A stretch of 64,000 bases of DNA. It comes from Podospora bellae-mahoneyi (Eukaryota; Ascomycota; Sordariomycetes; Sordariales; Podosporaceae). Both the position numbers and the translations under genes were made by a program. Under the pieces are notes generated by a model. That model was given only the letters and a program-made list of their open reading frames with translations. It searched no databases and was not told the DNA's origin. Shown piece after piece: positions 9,583-21,145 of this stretch. Each line of letters opens with the position of its first letter. Positions within the stretch are counted from its first letter, which is position 1. The stretch spans positions 4,836,001 to 4,900,000 of the forward strand of contig NC_085881.1 in assembly GCF_035222275.1 (NCBI RefSeq), in the 5' to 3' direction.

Positions 9583-11998
9583 TTAAACCACAAATCCAAA
9601 TGTACCAACCACTTTGCGAGCCACTCTTTCCACTCCCTCACACCAGCGCTTTGGTGGTGGCCCTTCATCGACTGCTGTGGCTGTGTCCTCGGCAGGGTCA
9701 AGTGCGGATAATTTTCTTTTTCGACCTCGACTATCCGCGTCGACCATTTCGCCAAGGGCTGTATCAAAGTCCTGGAGGTCAAGGTCCAAATGTGATACAA
9801 ATCTGCTGTTATTATCATCTGAACGGAATCTGTCGAGCTCCAGATCCAGCTCTGAATCAACTACTGTACCGTAACGGGCCCAGCAGTTAGGGTCCTCTGC
9901 ATCCTTACAACTGACAGAAAGCTTGAGCATTTGGGTGTATGTATGATAAATGGTCCTAAAGTTTGCCAATATCAGAGGAGCATTTTCCTTCTAGGTACCG
10001 TGGGCAGCCGATGAGAGGACCATCAAAATAGACTCACCCCGTATCCGGGCCTCCAAGAGGCCACAATCCATCCGGCTGAAACCTTTCAAAGGCGAAGCTA
10101 GCAATTGACTTCTTGACGGCACACTCTTCGATGAGCTGAACCAAGACTGCTGTGGAGGCAGATTCCTGACAGAGGATGCCAAGCTTCTGGTGTCTGTACC
10201 GCTTGATGACACTAGTTGCAGCGGGCGCACGTGAACGAAGGGTGTCGATGAAGCTCTTCTAACATATGTATCACGGAATTAGTTTCTGTATCTGCCCGTT
10301 CTCGAAAAGTAAAGCGGGAATTTGTGTACTGACCAGCCCTCTCAGGCTTCCATGATCCCAGTCTTTGGTTGTTTTCCTGAATTTCTCGACAGATGTATAC
10401 ACGATACGCAAGGCGCACAAAACAATAGCGGGATCATAAGCTTCTCGCGGATCTGTGTCCTCGGGACTAAGCGTCTTGTTGATGAGGTAGAACAACCTGA
10501 ACGCAAGATCTTCAAGAGAAGCCCGAGATAAAAGGCACACCGCGACGAGGCAACTATGACCCTCTGCTGATGGGGCATTAGCAAAGACAGGCCTTAACGT
10601 TATATCACACCTTACGTGGAAATGGAGATACATACGTCAAGTTCCGATAAAGCTTGCATCTCCCGTCCGGGAGCCATTCCATCTGCGAAGGCATCCAACA
10701 AGGTCGCAGAAAGTGAGGGCTCAACATATGAGTCAGAGGCATCGGCGCAATCTGGCGCGGGATGTTGTGGATAGATGGTTCATGCGAATTGTGTGGCTAG
10801 TCATGGAATATGGTGAATAAACCCTGTTTTCCCCTCCGCTGTCAATGTGACAAAGAATGTTGTCGTTTGTTGAGAACCAGCTCTCGAGACTCATGAACCC
10901 GTCTTTGAAGGTCACTTTGTCGATCTCCACACGAAGTGAAACCAGAAGCTCGTGGGTCGCCTCTGTTTGAACGCAATATTTAGCGACTCAACCTACCATG
11001 AATTCTAAGGGCTTTATACTCACTGATGTCAAAAAACATAACCAGGGGCATGGGAAGGTGGTCTTTTATGCCATTGCTAGGGATCATTTTGCTTGCCTTC
11101 TGAGAAAGTCGGTTGCATCGGCTGCATGGCACTCCTGGAGCCCCGTCGCACTATAGACGTTACTCTTACTGGGCAGAGTCCGGGATCAAGCCGGAAGAAA
11201 AGGGTACGGTACTTACACTGCCGGTTTTCTTTGCAAAAACGCACTCTGCACAACCAAACCTTCGTATGCGTTGATTTGACGCCTGGGAATCCATGGCGCC
11301 AGGACCAAGCTGATGACCAGCTTTAAAATATACCATCGGGGGCAAGTTCTCAGCTAGCATGGGGAGAAGTGCCATTCCACCATCCACAACCGGTATGGGG
11401 TTGGTCTCAACTGTCTCATAAACACTCGTGCAGTCACATTCGGACACTGGACTTGCCATCGGAGCCATGGAAGGTTTGTTGTTGCCATGAAGGAGAGGTA
11501 GGTCCCAGTTTGAGCTCCCAAGACCACAAATTTGATCCTCCTCAATACAGCTGACTTGTAAGGGATATTCTGAAGCCTGTATTGCACAGTGTTCGCGTCG
11601 ATGATCAAAAGAATTGTGTGGATCGGCCCATAGGAGATTTCGTGGCGTGGGTATGCCAGGCCCGATTTGGGATACATAGTCGCGTGAAGCTGAGTGTTTT
11701 CCCGGGGTGCTTCTCCGGATGGCGTGAAGGTTGCTCGCTCCAGTAAGTCGTTTGCTGGTCGGTTTGGGGGACGGTATGCTTCCTCCTGAATCTGATAAAT
11801 GGTTAGCGCTGGGGTTTAGAAGTCCTAGACACGTTGCAAATGATAATGATGTCTTCTAACCGTAGGTTGAATGAAAGCAAAAGTGGATTCATCGATCTGG
11901 TAGTCTCGAAGCCAATCATATGAAGAAAAGTCAAGTAAAGCATCAATATCATTGTCGGTCCCACATGTCAAACCTGGATCTCCCGGGCTGGTCTCCAT
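9583..11998 (-). CDS. Multi-exon gene of unknown function, structure unresolved
   Basis: A start at 11998 gives a 46-residue first exon (METSPGDPG..., ending FAFIQPT, 11998-11861) with a clean donor GTTAGA and an acceptor near 11793. Further coding-like blocks on the same strand lie at about 11480-11213 (containing SECDCTSVYETVE and RRFGCAECVFAKK), 10930-10730 (VEIDKVTFKDGFMSLESWF), 10600-10325 (GHSCLVAVCLLSRASLEDLA), 10262-10030 (KSFIDTLRSRAPAATSVIKR) and 9969-9583. The last block has a bipartite basic stretch (RGRKRK) resembling a nuclear localisation signal. The acidic N-terminus, paired cysteines and the basic motif recall a fungal transcription regulator, but no zinc cluster is visible and I cannot join every block in frame. 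The gene may be partly decayed, like its neighbour. Confidence 0.4.
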
Positions 11999-12387
11999 GA
12001 TTGTTGTAAGCCGAGACGCAAAGTGAGTGCTACAGGTGACGGGAGTTCGGGTGAGTTTGGAAAGACGTCAGGAAGGCAATGAGGAACAATCTGGGCATTC
12101 ATGTCGGTCAAGTTCATAATAAACAGACCCTACCTTGATCTTCAGAAACCAAGTGGCCAAGGTAAGGTAAGGCAAAACAAACGGGCAGCATTATGCTAAC
12201 ATTTGATTGGCCGAGGGTGCCCGTGGCTTGCTCGCTTCGACGGCCAGCGTCTCGGAGACTGCAGATATTCGTATAGAGGGGTCTCTGCCGTCGGGTTTCG
12301 CTTGCTGCACACATATGTACTGTTTTAACGACACAATCACCGTCGATCTTGTCACTGGCAAGTTTGTTTTTTTTCCGATTATCAGTG
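11999..12387. other. Divergent spacer, no gene seen
   Basis: Lies between the 5' end of the minus-strand unknown gene and the HET relic on the plus strand. A T-rich run (GTTTGTTTTTTTTCC) occurs at about 12363-12377. Nothing else identified. Confidence 0.4.
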
Positions 12388-13890
12388 ATGATGGTGCTAT
12401 TCTCGCCCTACCGTTATCGGTCTTTGCCGCATGATGACTCCATCCGAATTCTGCGGATCCATCCGAGCCCTCGCCGCGATGCGCCAATTCGATGAGACTG
12501 GACATCCGTCGTCTTTCTGAGCTGGCACCACCGTACGAAGCACTTTCATACGCTTGGGAGATGCATTAGACACAGTGCAGATATTCATCGGAGATACCGA
12601 TGTCCAGCTTAAGGTCACTTGGAACTGTTTCAACGCGTTGAAAAACCTGCGACTTGCCCGACACCCCCCGCCCAATGTGGATTGACGCCATTTGCATCAA
12701 CCGGGAAGATAACGAAGAAAGATCACATCAAGTCCGGATGATGGACCGGGTCTATGCCTCAGCCAGTCGCACCGTTGTTTACCTCGGAGAAGAGACATCT
12801 AGCAGTCGAACCGTTTTCAAAGATCTTACCCAGGCTGTTGATGGGCCCTTCAAACTCTTTGAGGATGGCACCTGAAGACCAGAACGCCCTAGTCAGGATG
12901 AGGGTGTGGTGGTAGATTTGGAAGAGCTGATTAACCGTTCATGGTTCTCTCGAATCTGGGTACAACAAGAGGTATATATGAGCGACAGAAAATCGGTCCT
13001 GGTAGTGTGTGGTTTAGATCACGCCTCGTGGGAGCTGCTTCATCGCTGTCTCTTCGGGTACAAAAAGTAGACCTTGGTAGTCAACCGATCTGCAGCTCCC
13101 GGTGTACTGACTTTATCCTCTTATAAAGAGAAGCTTCCCACCTGATGGAGTTTGTGGAGAGCCCTCGGCTCAACTAGATCGTGTCAAGCAACTGACCTCC
13201 GAGTCAAAGTATTTGCGCTAAAAGCCCTAATCCGTCCCGGGAGCATCAGTCTGGATCACATCATCGACTATGTTCGAAGTCTTGAATCAGTTTCGGCCGC
13301 AGTTGCAGAGTACTTACTACCACTCATAGGCTTAACGTTACTGTTGGCCGTCCGCCATCCCCATGGTCGCGTTGGTCTTGCCTCTTGGGTCCCCGACTGG
13401 TCTCAAACGCAGCCACTGTGAGGCTTGGATGCCTTTGGTATGGCCGTCCGAAAAGCCATGGGCAACAACAAAAAAGGATTTGTTGACGAAAGGCCAAATG
13501 AGTTAGTACCTGGTACCTATCCAGTGCTCATCAACATGTTGAGGTACCTGTAAGGCTGAGTAACCCGAGCCAATCTTTGCTGCAGCTTTCATTACATCTT
13601 TTTTTCCAAGGCCCTAGAATATGACCCTGGAATTTTGTGTGTAGATGGTTGGCGTGCTGGGAGTATCACCGGACTGGGGGCAACGTTCCGTTTTTGTGAC
13701 ACAAAAGACACAAAGCAACAATTGGCACGCGTTCAGGAAGTTACACGGCGGCTAAAGAGGGATGGGATGATACCCGAGGGCTATATATTCTACCATCTCA
13801 CATCAAGGATCATAACATCATATCATGTGGGTGTGCGTCCGTTGTTCATGTCTCTACCTCACAATCTAACTAACCAATAACACTAACCAC
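12388..13890 (+). pseudogene. Decayed HET-domain gene
   Basis: HET hallmarks appear in the right order but spread over different frames: a start MMVLFSPYRYRSLP, then APPYEALSYAW, PMWIDAICINREDNEERSHQ, VYASASRTVVYLGEE, NRSWFSRIWVQQEV, and much later GLASWVPDWS, the usual boundary of HET regulatory tails. At least three frame shifts and one in-frame stop separate these pieces, so no full protein can be made. This is a host incompatibility gene in advanced decay, older than the HET gene at 1503-3560 judging by the number of breaks. The 3' limit is uncertain: coding-like text with a DGWRAGSITGLGATF block continues to about 13880. Confidence 0.85.
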
Positions 13891-14825
13891 TTCTTGCTTA
13901 GCATTCAACAATCTAGGCACGGTAGAAATGAGATAGCTTTTTACCAGAGGCCTTGTTTCGGCAGGTGATGAGGATGAACTGGTACGTGTTACTCACTTAC
14001 GTACCTGGCGAAACACGCCACCCCAAGCATATGCATCATTCTCGCATACCTTTCCCCTATTGTCGCCAGGTTGAAACCGCTACTGATATATGTTCCTTTA
14101 AACGGAATAGCATGTACCTTGATTGGTTTCCGGCCGAAGGAAACGTTCCTTCGTAGATAATCCCGGAGGCCACACGACACTTAAATGGCTGTAAGTTCTT
14201 CGTGATTGGGGAACGTCTTATTGGAATAGCACCCGAGGCTGCACAAGAGTAAGGTGTTCTTTTTATCATCAAGAAAACACATTGGCCATGTCTCTTACGA
14301 CCAGCTCCGGGTGGGCGCTGGCAACTTGTCAGTGGAGATTGTTATGTCATGGAATTGGAGGAAGAAGTTGGGCATAAGGAACTTCAGTTTTCCGTCGGAG
14401 GAACATGGGATGGGTCGAAAATTGAGGGTTGGTTGGACGAGTAGCCAGAAAAGTTGGAAGTCTGGTAGATTCCAAAATAACTGGGAGCACATCACCTTTT
14501 GACGGAGTTCTGGGTGAAGGAGTTGCAAAAATGCCCCGGAGCTGTAGCTTTCAGAGTGTGAGGCGGTGGACTGTCCCACTTTTTAGAGGTATTCAGGGGC
14601 TGATATCAACGTCAAGAGATTCGCTCGGTACTATATTGGTGCTAACGTGCTTGCGTTCCGGAACCGGAAGCTACTACCTTCTCTAAACTGTTTGCCATTT
14701 CGCTTCGGATTGCATCATTGGGAGTCGCTGTCCGCCATGAACACCAAGACAACTGGCAGCTATATGATCTCAACAGCCAGGGTCATATCTTTGCGCATTC
14801 TGAGAACTTAACGTGTCCTCCAAGG
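13891..14825. other. Intergenic region, possibly HET-relic debris
   Basis: Scattered short open stretches on the plus strand (for example 14254-14502) may be remnants of the HET gene tail but show no recognisable motif. The 3' end contains the leader of the next oxygenase gene. Confidence 0.35.
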
Positions 14826-15966
14826 ATGGAAAGAACACCAGACTTTTCGACAATCCCTGTCATTGATCTGTCCCGCTGTTATGATCCAAGCACAAGGCCT
14901 AAGCTTTTAGCCGATCTTCGACATACGTTGACCGACGTGGGGTTTCTGTACCTCATCAATCACCGTCTTTCTGACGTTACCAATGCAATCATTGACATTC
15001 TGCCACAGCTTTTTGCTCTTTCGCCTGAGCAAAAGTGTGAAGTAGCACTTATAAACTCACCCCATTTTCTTGGCTACAGCGGTGAAGCAACCGAGACAAC
15101 AGCAGGCCAACCTGATATGAGGGAGCAGTTTGAGTTTGCAACGGCGTCATCCGATGTCTGGGAAGATGGAGGTAGAAAGGGTCCATTATTCCAACGACTT
15201 CAGGGCCCTAACCAGGTACGTAGTCTGCCAGGTGAAATCTTCATTGTACCTTAGTAACAAGACTTCAAAGTGGCCCAGAGTCTCATCCAAAATTAGAGGA
15301 GCCATAACCTCGTACATATCCTCTCTCTCAGACCTATCCATAACCTTTCTGTCATTGGTTGCTGAAGCTCTCAATCTCTCGCCCGATAGCTTTGGTCACT
15401 TCCTCTCAAACTTCAACCGTCTCAAACTCATCAGATACCCCCCGCCTACTTCGACCAGGGATACCAAAACCCAAGGTGTAGGCCCCCACAAAGATTCCTC
15501 AGGCTGGTTCACGTTCCTTCTCCAAGCCTCTGGGCCAGATGTCAAAGGCCTTCAAGTCTTGAACAAAAATGGCGACTGGATCGACGTCGCACCGATCGAG
15601 GGAAGCCTCGTGGTGAACATTGGCCAGGCCTTCGAAGTAGTCACGCACGGTGTATGCAAAGCCACAGTTCACCGTGTCATTCTGGACGGGCTGAGAGAAG
15701 ATAGATACAGCGCCGCATTCTTTCAGGGGATCAGAGGGAGCCTGACCAGGACGGAGGCGACAGAGACATTGAGACATCACTTTGAAGGATGGGACGCAAA
15801 GGGCAAGCCTGCAGCGATCGCAGCACAAGACGTTGAGTCGCCCTTTTTGAGGGGAAAATATGAAACGTGGGGGGAGAGCCAGCTAAGAACGAAAGTTAGG
15901 AGTCATCAGGATGTTGGGAGGAGGTGGTATCAGGAAGTTTGGGATGGATACATGGAGGATGTATAA
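14826..15966 (+). CDS. Fe(II)/2-oxoglutarate-dependent oxygenase, isopenicillin-N-synthase-like
   Basis: Two exons, 14826-15215 and 15271-15966 (55-nt intron, GTACGT...CAAAG), give 361 residues, the normal length. The DIOX_N region shows TIPVIDLSRC, a helix pair and VGFLYLINH, then FQRLQGPNQWP spanning the splice junction, a family signature that confirms the intron. The catalytic jelly roll has GPHKDSSGWFTFLLQ (the iron ligands His and Asp of HxD), a second iron ligand in ATVHRVI and the 2-oxoglutarate Arg in DRYSAAFF. The start at 14826 (MERTPDFSTIPVI) is preferred because family members begin a few residues before this strand. Cytosolic, oxidises an unknown small molecule; relatives act in secondary metabolism or flavonoid-like compound turnover. 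Gene is intact. Confidence 0.9.
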
Positions 15967-16172
15967 AGAAGCTTCAGGAGAGTCATTATTCCTACCAGGT
16001 ATTTATATTCCCCAATCGATATCTGGTATACCACGTAAAGCCATAGAGGCTCGATCACGTCTTGTATAGACAAGTCCAAAAACCAAAAGCAAAATCCCAT
16101 ACCCACATCTCAGCTATTACTGAATAGGTAACTACCTCCTTCTTAACCGGCTTTGCCAGTAACCAAGAGTCT

Positions 16173-16609
16173 TCATCCGCTTTTCAATCCTCTTTCCAAC
16201 TCCTCCTCCCATTCTGGGTATTCGTCATCGCCACGCTCTTGAGATCTGGCGTCCTCCATCGTGTCTGAGAAAATGTCCCTCGCAATACAAAGCGGGCATG
16301 CAACCCGATAGCCGCACCCTACCCTCTCAAAATACCAAACATGTCTCGCCGGGCCCGGGCATCGACCACCGGGGCATATAAATCTTCCTCCACCACATAC
16401 CCAGCAGTTTCCATTATCCACCCACGAAATGACATCAGGTACGTTGAGGTCGAATACAGACCCGATAGGGCAGAAGTTGAGCTGGGGCTGATGCTGACAT
16501 CAAAAATTTGATCTGGAAGCTCAACAAGTGTAGGAATCCTGGTGGTGGAGGCGGAGGGTAAACCAGCAGGTAATAGTCCACTGGAAACAGTGGTAATGGG
16601 AGACGCCAT
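16173..16609 (-). CDS. Small cysteine-rich protein, structure uncertain
   Basis: The strongest coding signal is the C-terminal block from about 16500 down to 16173 on the minus strand: FCPIGSVFDLNVPDVISW, then NGNCWVCGGGRFICPGG, CPGPARHVWYF, CGYRVACPLCIA and an acidic end EYPEWEEELERGL. Cysteines spaced CxxC, CPGGxC and CPLC suggest a small zinc-binding or disulfide module. A start at 16609 (MASPITTVSSGLLP) is in another frame, so an intron is needed; a donor GTTTAC after the first 15-16 residues and the acceptor ATGTCAG near 16500 would fit. It is divergent from the AlkB-like gene, about 200 bp away. Family unknown. Confidence 0.4.
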
Positions 16610-16805
16610 TCAGAATTGTCATCGGCCTGAGAAAGAGGCGGTCAGACCCTAACCCTTGCCCACTCATCTGTTTGTTTTGTTGGCTTACATAACGAAGGCC
16701 ATTGGTGCACTTCACAAATTTTGGGTACACTGCCCCACAGCACATATCATGACATGTCACTCACTGTTCAGGTTCGCATATTCATAATCCAAAAACTGCC
16801 TCACG

Positions 16806-17702
16806 ATGATCAGTCAAGCACCCTCCCCATCTGGGACTCAACCACATCTCATCCCCCCACCCACACCAGTCATCACCACCTCCACATCCGGGAACATTCG
16901 TCATGAATGGCCCGCAATAGGACTCACCCTCGTCCACGAATTCATCTCCCCAGCCGAAGAACAAGAGATGATCTCTGCCTTCCACGCCATCTCCCCCCTA
17001 AGCCCGGCCGATTCAAAAAGACGAATAAGCCAACATTTCGGTCACCACTTCGATTACACCACCTTTGGAATCGACGAGTCAAAGCACAGCCCTGTCCCAG
17101 CTTATATCACAAACTTTCTCGACAGGCTACCGGTCGACACTGATGGGAAGGAAGCAGGACGAAAGCCGGACCAGTTCACCGTGCAATACTACCCTCCAGG
17201 CGCCGGCATCCCGCCACACGTGGATACCCACAGCATGTTCGGGGAGGCGCTGTACAGCCTGAGTTTTGGGAGTGGAGTGCCGATGATTTTCAGGATGAGC
17301 GGGGAGAACGAGGCGAGGAAGTTGAGGCTGCCCAAGAGGTCACTGCAGGAGTCTTCAGATGGTAATGTAAATGGGAAAGTGGGGGGGGAGATACTTGACA
17401 AAGCTGAAGGAGTCGTTGTACACCCGGCTTGGGAGCTTATGCTGCCGGCGAGGTCACTTCTTGTCATGAGGGGGGCTTCGAGGTATGGGTATACGCATGG
17501 GATTCGACCTAGGAAAACGGATGCGGTGGATGGAATCACGGTAAAAAGGGAAGGGAGGTATTCAATAACCATGAGGAGTGTCAGGAGGGGTGAGGAGATT
17601 GGCTGTGACTGCCTGTTTCCAGGGGTTTGCGACGCCCGTGTGAGACAAGAGCAGGAAGCTGCGTTAAGGGCTGGGGGTATCAAAAAGGCAGAAACCCAAT
17701 AA
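16806..17702 (+). CDS. AlkB-like Fe(II)/2-oxoglutarate dioxygenase (ALKBH8 oxygenase-domain type)
   Basis: A single exon encodes 298 residues. The AlkB jelly roll is complete: GLTLVHEFISPAEEQ at the start, FGHHFDYTTFG, QYYPPGAGIPPHVDTH (HxD iron ligands), LYSLSFGSGVPMIFRM, then MRGASRYGYTHGIRPRK (third iron ligand His) and RYSITMRSVR (Arg pair for 2-oxoglutarate). The end GCDCLFPGVCD matches the C-terminal cysteine motif seen after the AlkB domain of ALKBH8-like proteins. The tRNA methyltransferase and RRM domains of animal ALKBH8 are absent. Likely an RNA or DNA demethylase/hydroxylase in nucleus or cytosol; the exact substrate is not known. An acidic/Ser-rich insert (about residues 180-200) lies between strands. 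Confidence 0.88.
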   Translation: MISQAPSPSGTQPHLIPPPTPVITTSTSGNIRHEWPAIGLTLVHEFISPAEEQEMISAFHAISPLSPADSKRRISQHFGHHFDYTTFGIDESKHSPVPAYITNFLDRLPVDTDGKEAGRKPDQFTVQYYPPGAGIPPHVDTHSMFGEALYSLSFGSGVPMIFRMSGENEARKLRLPKRSLQESSDGNVNGKVGGEILDKAEGVVVHPAWELMLPARSLLVMRGASRYGYTHGIRPRKTDAVDGITVKREGRYSITMRSVRRGEEIGCDCLFPGVCDARVRQEQEAALRAGGIKKAETQ

Positions 17703-18674
17703 GGATCACCAATAAAGTATTCACCGGCCAGTCACGACCGGCAAACGGACCCAATCCAATGGAAGATGCAAGACAAATGCTGCTATTGTCATTCGTGGGA
17801 GAGTCTTGGCAAGGATTGGCAGATACCCTTGATACATCCAATTCACAAACGGCCCTCAATCGTCCTGGTAAGACCACTGCTCCTCATTATTCCTCCCGCC
17901 AGCTGCTGATGAAGGGAAGTAACACGGCAAAACATTTCGCCATGATCAAGACTAACCAACTGCTCGACAACAGTTGTGCCCTTCCAGCAGGAGATAGCAG
18001 CAGAGTGAAGCTCCAGGTTGAACACGCCATATCCCCAGGCCATCTCACAATACCTGCATGCACTCAACACAACCCAACCCCGCAGATTTGAGCTCAACAT
18101 CAACTGCATCCAACACCGGCTCGAAATTGCCACGGCCAATGGCGCCATCTCCAAACAGGGCCGTTGAAGGCTGCCTATACGACACCCGAGCATTTGGGAC
18201 CAACACCCTCGTGTAGCCTCCCCTAATATCAAGAACACCATATCCGTGGACCAGCATCAACAGGATTATCAATCCGCATGTACGGTACCGACTCGGCAGC
18301 CCCCCACGGTTTGGTGGTTGCCAGCGGGAACATATCGAGGTCTGGTCCCCTACATTTGCCATCAACATTGACATTGTCGCCATCAGCCAAGGGTGGTATC
18401 ACAGACAGTCACCCAACCAGATCCCAGATGAATACAATGGCGGAAGATCTTGGCCATTTGACATTATCGTTCTGGATTCACCGGCACCTTCACACCTGCT
18501 TCGAGATGCATCTGAGGAGTGACACATGGGGGCCGCATTTTTCACGGTCACGGCAGTAAATATAAAATATGGAGATGTTTAAAAGTTACACAACTGCTCC
18601 AGATGCACATCAGCGATACTCTATGGATACACCGTCAGAGGGCTTCATTTTCAATCTTGTTGCTTCTCTCCATC
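17703..18674. other. Intergenic region with promoter of the MFS gene
   Basis: No supported gene. Open stretches at 17627-18091 and 18278-18559 lack family motifs and normal codon use. The 3' end carries the TATA box and leader of the transporter gene. Confidence 0.45.
18560..18568 (+). promoter_or_regulatory. Probable TATA box of the allantoate-type transporter
   Basis: ATATAAAAT sits about 107-115 bp upstream of the ATG at 18675, a usual distance in filamentous fungi with a short leader. Inference from position and sequence only. Confidence 0.45.
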
Positions 18675-20637
18675 ATGGCACCCAGCGGAGACTCAGACAC
18701 CAAGGACAAGATTCGGTCCTCGACCGCACTCGCCTCGTCCATCGAAACGGCCTCCAAGTCGTCCAGGTCATCAACCAACGAAAAAGAAAAGGAATCGCCA
18801 GAGGCTATCCGTCAACGCATTCTTGACCAAGAGGCCGAGTTCCGCGCCTCTCAAAAGCCCACAACCAACCTTGCCTCGTTCTGGTCCTGGAAGAAAAGTG
18901 AGAGCCGCCGCCCCGAAGATATTGCCACCCAGCCTTCTGTCTTTGACAACCCCGAACTCGCCCCGTATTTCCAGCCGACCGAGCGCTATGAGAATCGTCA
19001 CCGCTTTGATCCCTCCTTCAAGTGGACTTGGGCAGAGGAGATTCCGTTGATCAGAAAGATAGATTGGAAGGTCACCGCGTGGAGTTGCGTTGCCTTTTTC
19101 GCCTTGGATTTGGACAGGAGCAATATCTCACAAGCCAACACGGACAACTTCCTGGACGACCTGGGTTTGGACACCAATGACTACAACTTGGGCCAGACTG
19201 TGTTCCGAATCAGTTTCCTGTTGGCCGAGTTGCCCTCGCAACTGATCAGTAAGAAGATTGGTCCTGATCGATGGATTCCAGCTCAGATGGTTCTCTGGAG
19301 TATCGTGAGTGCGGCACAATTTTGGCTCAAAGGACGATCATCCTTTTTGGCAACGAGAGCATTGATTGGATTGCTCCAAGGCGGCTTTATTCCCGATGTG
19401 ATCCTGGTTTGTCTCCCACTCTTCCGGTTCTGGGTCCTTCATGATAGGTACTGACCACCGTCCATTAGTACATGTCCTACTTCTTCAAAGGCACAGAACT
19501 TCCTTTCCGCCTGGCGCTGTTTTGGATGGCAAATCGATTAACAGATGTCATATCCCCCCTATTGGCATACGGACTCCTGAGACTGAGAGGATATCATGGA
19601 TATGAAGGGTGGCGGTGGCTATTCCTCCTGGAGGGCATTCTGACACTGGTGATCGGTATTTGGTCCTACTTCCAGATGGTACCTTCACCAACGCAGACCA
19701 AAGCTCCCTGGCGCAAGAAGGGATGGTTCACGGAACATGAAGAGAAAATTATGGTCAATCGTATCCTGAGGGACGATCCTTCCAAGAGTGACATGCATAA
19801 TCGGCAAGCCATCACTTTCAAGCTACTTTGGTACGTCGCTTGCTGTCCCTCGTTTGTTTGTGACCGGGGATACCATGACTGACTGATTTTGACTCCAGGG
19901 AATCTCTTTGTGACTTTGACTTATGGCCAATCTACCTCATCGGCCTTACTTTCTCCATGCCTGCCGGCCCACCGGATCAATACCTGACTTTGACGCTCCG
20001 GCAGTTGGGTTTCGATACGTTTGACTCCAACCTGCTCAGCATCCCTTGCCAGATCACTTGCACCATCAGTGTTCGTTACCCCACAAATGCCCTCTAATAC
20101 GCAGGCAACGGCTAACGTAAGCAGATGCTCCTCATCACATATCTGTCCGAGAAGCTGAACCAAAGGGCCTTCATGGGAGTGGTGATGCAAGTGTGGCTTC
20201 TGCCATGTGTTGTAGCCCTCTATCTGCTACCAGCCAACGCATCAAGATGGGCAGCATACGCCGTCGTCACGGTATTGCTGTCCTATCCTTCCACTCACGC
20301 GATGCAAGTGGGATGGTGCAGCAGAAACAGCAATACCGTGCGCACACGTACCGTCTCTGCTGCGCTTTACAACATGGCAGTCCAAACCAACAGTATCATA
20401 TCCTCCAACATTTACCGACGAGACGACCGACCGGAATACCGACGTGGTAACAGGGCCTTGATTGGCATTGCAAGCATGAATATTGTCAATTACCTGCTGG
20501 TCAAGGCTTATTACTTATGGAGAAACAAGAAGCGAGACGAAACCTGGGACAGGATGAGCCAAGAGGAGCGGCGGAATTACTTGGCTACCACGACGGACAA
20601 GGGAAGCAAGAGACTGGACTTTAGATTCGCACATTAG
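18675..20637 (+). CDS. MFS transporter, allantoate permease / anion:cation symporter family
   Basis: Four exons, 18675-19406, 19469-19830, 19899-20070 and 20125-20637 (introns 62, 68 and 54 nt), encode 592 residues. A long hydrophilic, Ser-rich N-terminus (about 125 residues) precedes the first helix ([20 protein letters not shown]), whose DRSN/AN pattern is typical of the DAL5/TNA1 family. Later landmarks are [20 protein letters not shown], the [13 protein letters not shown] helix, [26 protein letters not shown], and the C-terminal [12 protein letters not shown] and [10 protein letters not shown]. Plasma-membrane uptake of an organic anion such as a vitamin, allantoate or small peptide is expected; substrate not decidable. 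It stands alone with no linked catabolic gene. Confidence 0.9.
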
Positions 20638-21145
20638 TCAAGAGAGACGGGGCTGAGACAGGATTGCTGTACCCTGGAAATGCAATAGCTCGGTGTAGGC
20701 AACTCTCGGACGTCAGACTGCTCAACGAATGACCATGAGAGCTGATGTTATTTTACCCCGCTTATAATTCGGCAGTCAAGTGCATCACTTAAAGTTTAAT
20801 CTCACACATAACTGGAGGTGGGGGACTTAACATAGGGCAGGAGCACAAAGAAGTGGACTGCCGGGCTGTTCCTTGCTTCTCTTTGCGTGCCGCTTAGACC
20901 GTCTTGTGGCAAGAACAAGGAAAAGTCGACAATGCCTTTGTTGGGACAAGAATAGGTTTCTGACCCTCACGCTGTAAGCATTAAAGACGGGCTTTTGCTC
21001 CCATTGGCATCTTCTCTTAGATTCCCTTCATCCTCACAAAAGCCTTTCTCTCACAACAAGTAAGACGGAGGCAGAAAGCACTAACAACAACATTCAACAC
21101 GTCATCCTCGCCATTGGTAAGCTTTTCATACATCCACTCTTCAAC
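20638..21145. other. Intergenic region
   Basis: Tandem orientation spacer between the transporter and a hypothetical gene. A pyrimidine-rich tract occurs just before 21146. No gene or RNA structure seen. Confidence 0.45.

Noticed and set aside
14826-17702. A biosynthetic gene cluster around the two oxygenases
   Set aside because: No polyketide synthase, peptide synthetase, terpene cyclase, P450 or cluster-type regulator lies nearby, so a secondary-metabolite cluster is not supported.
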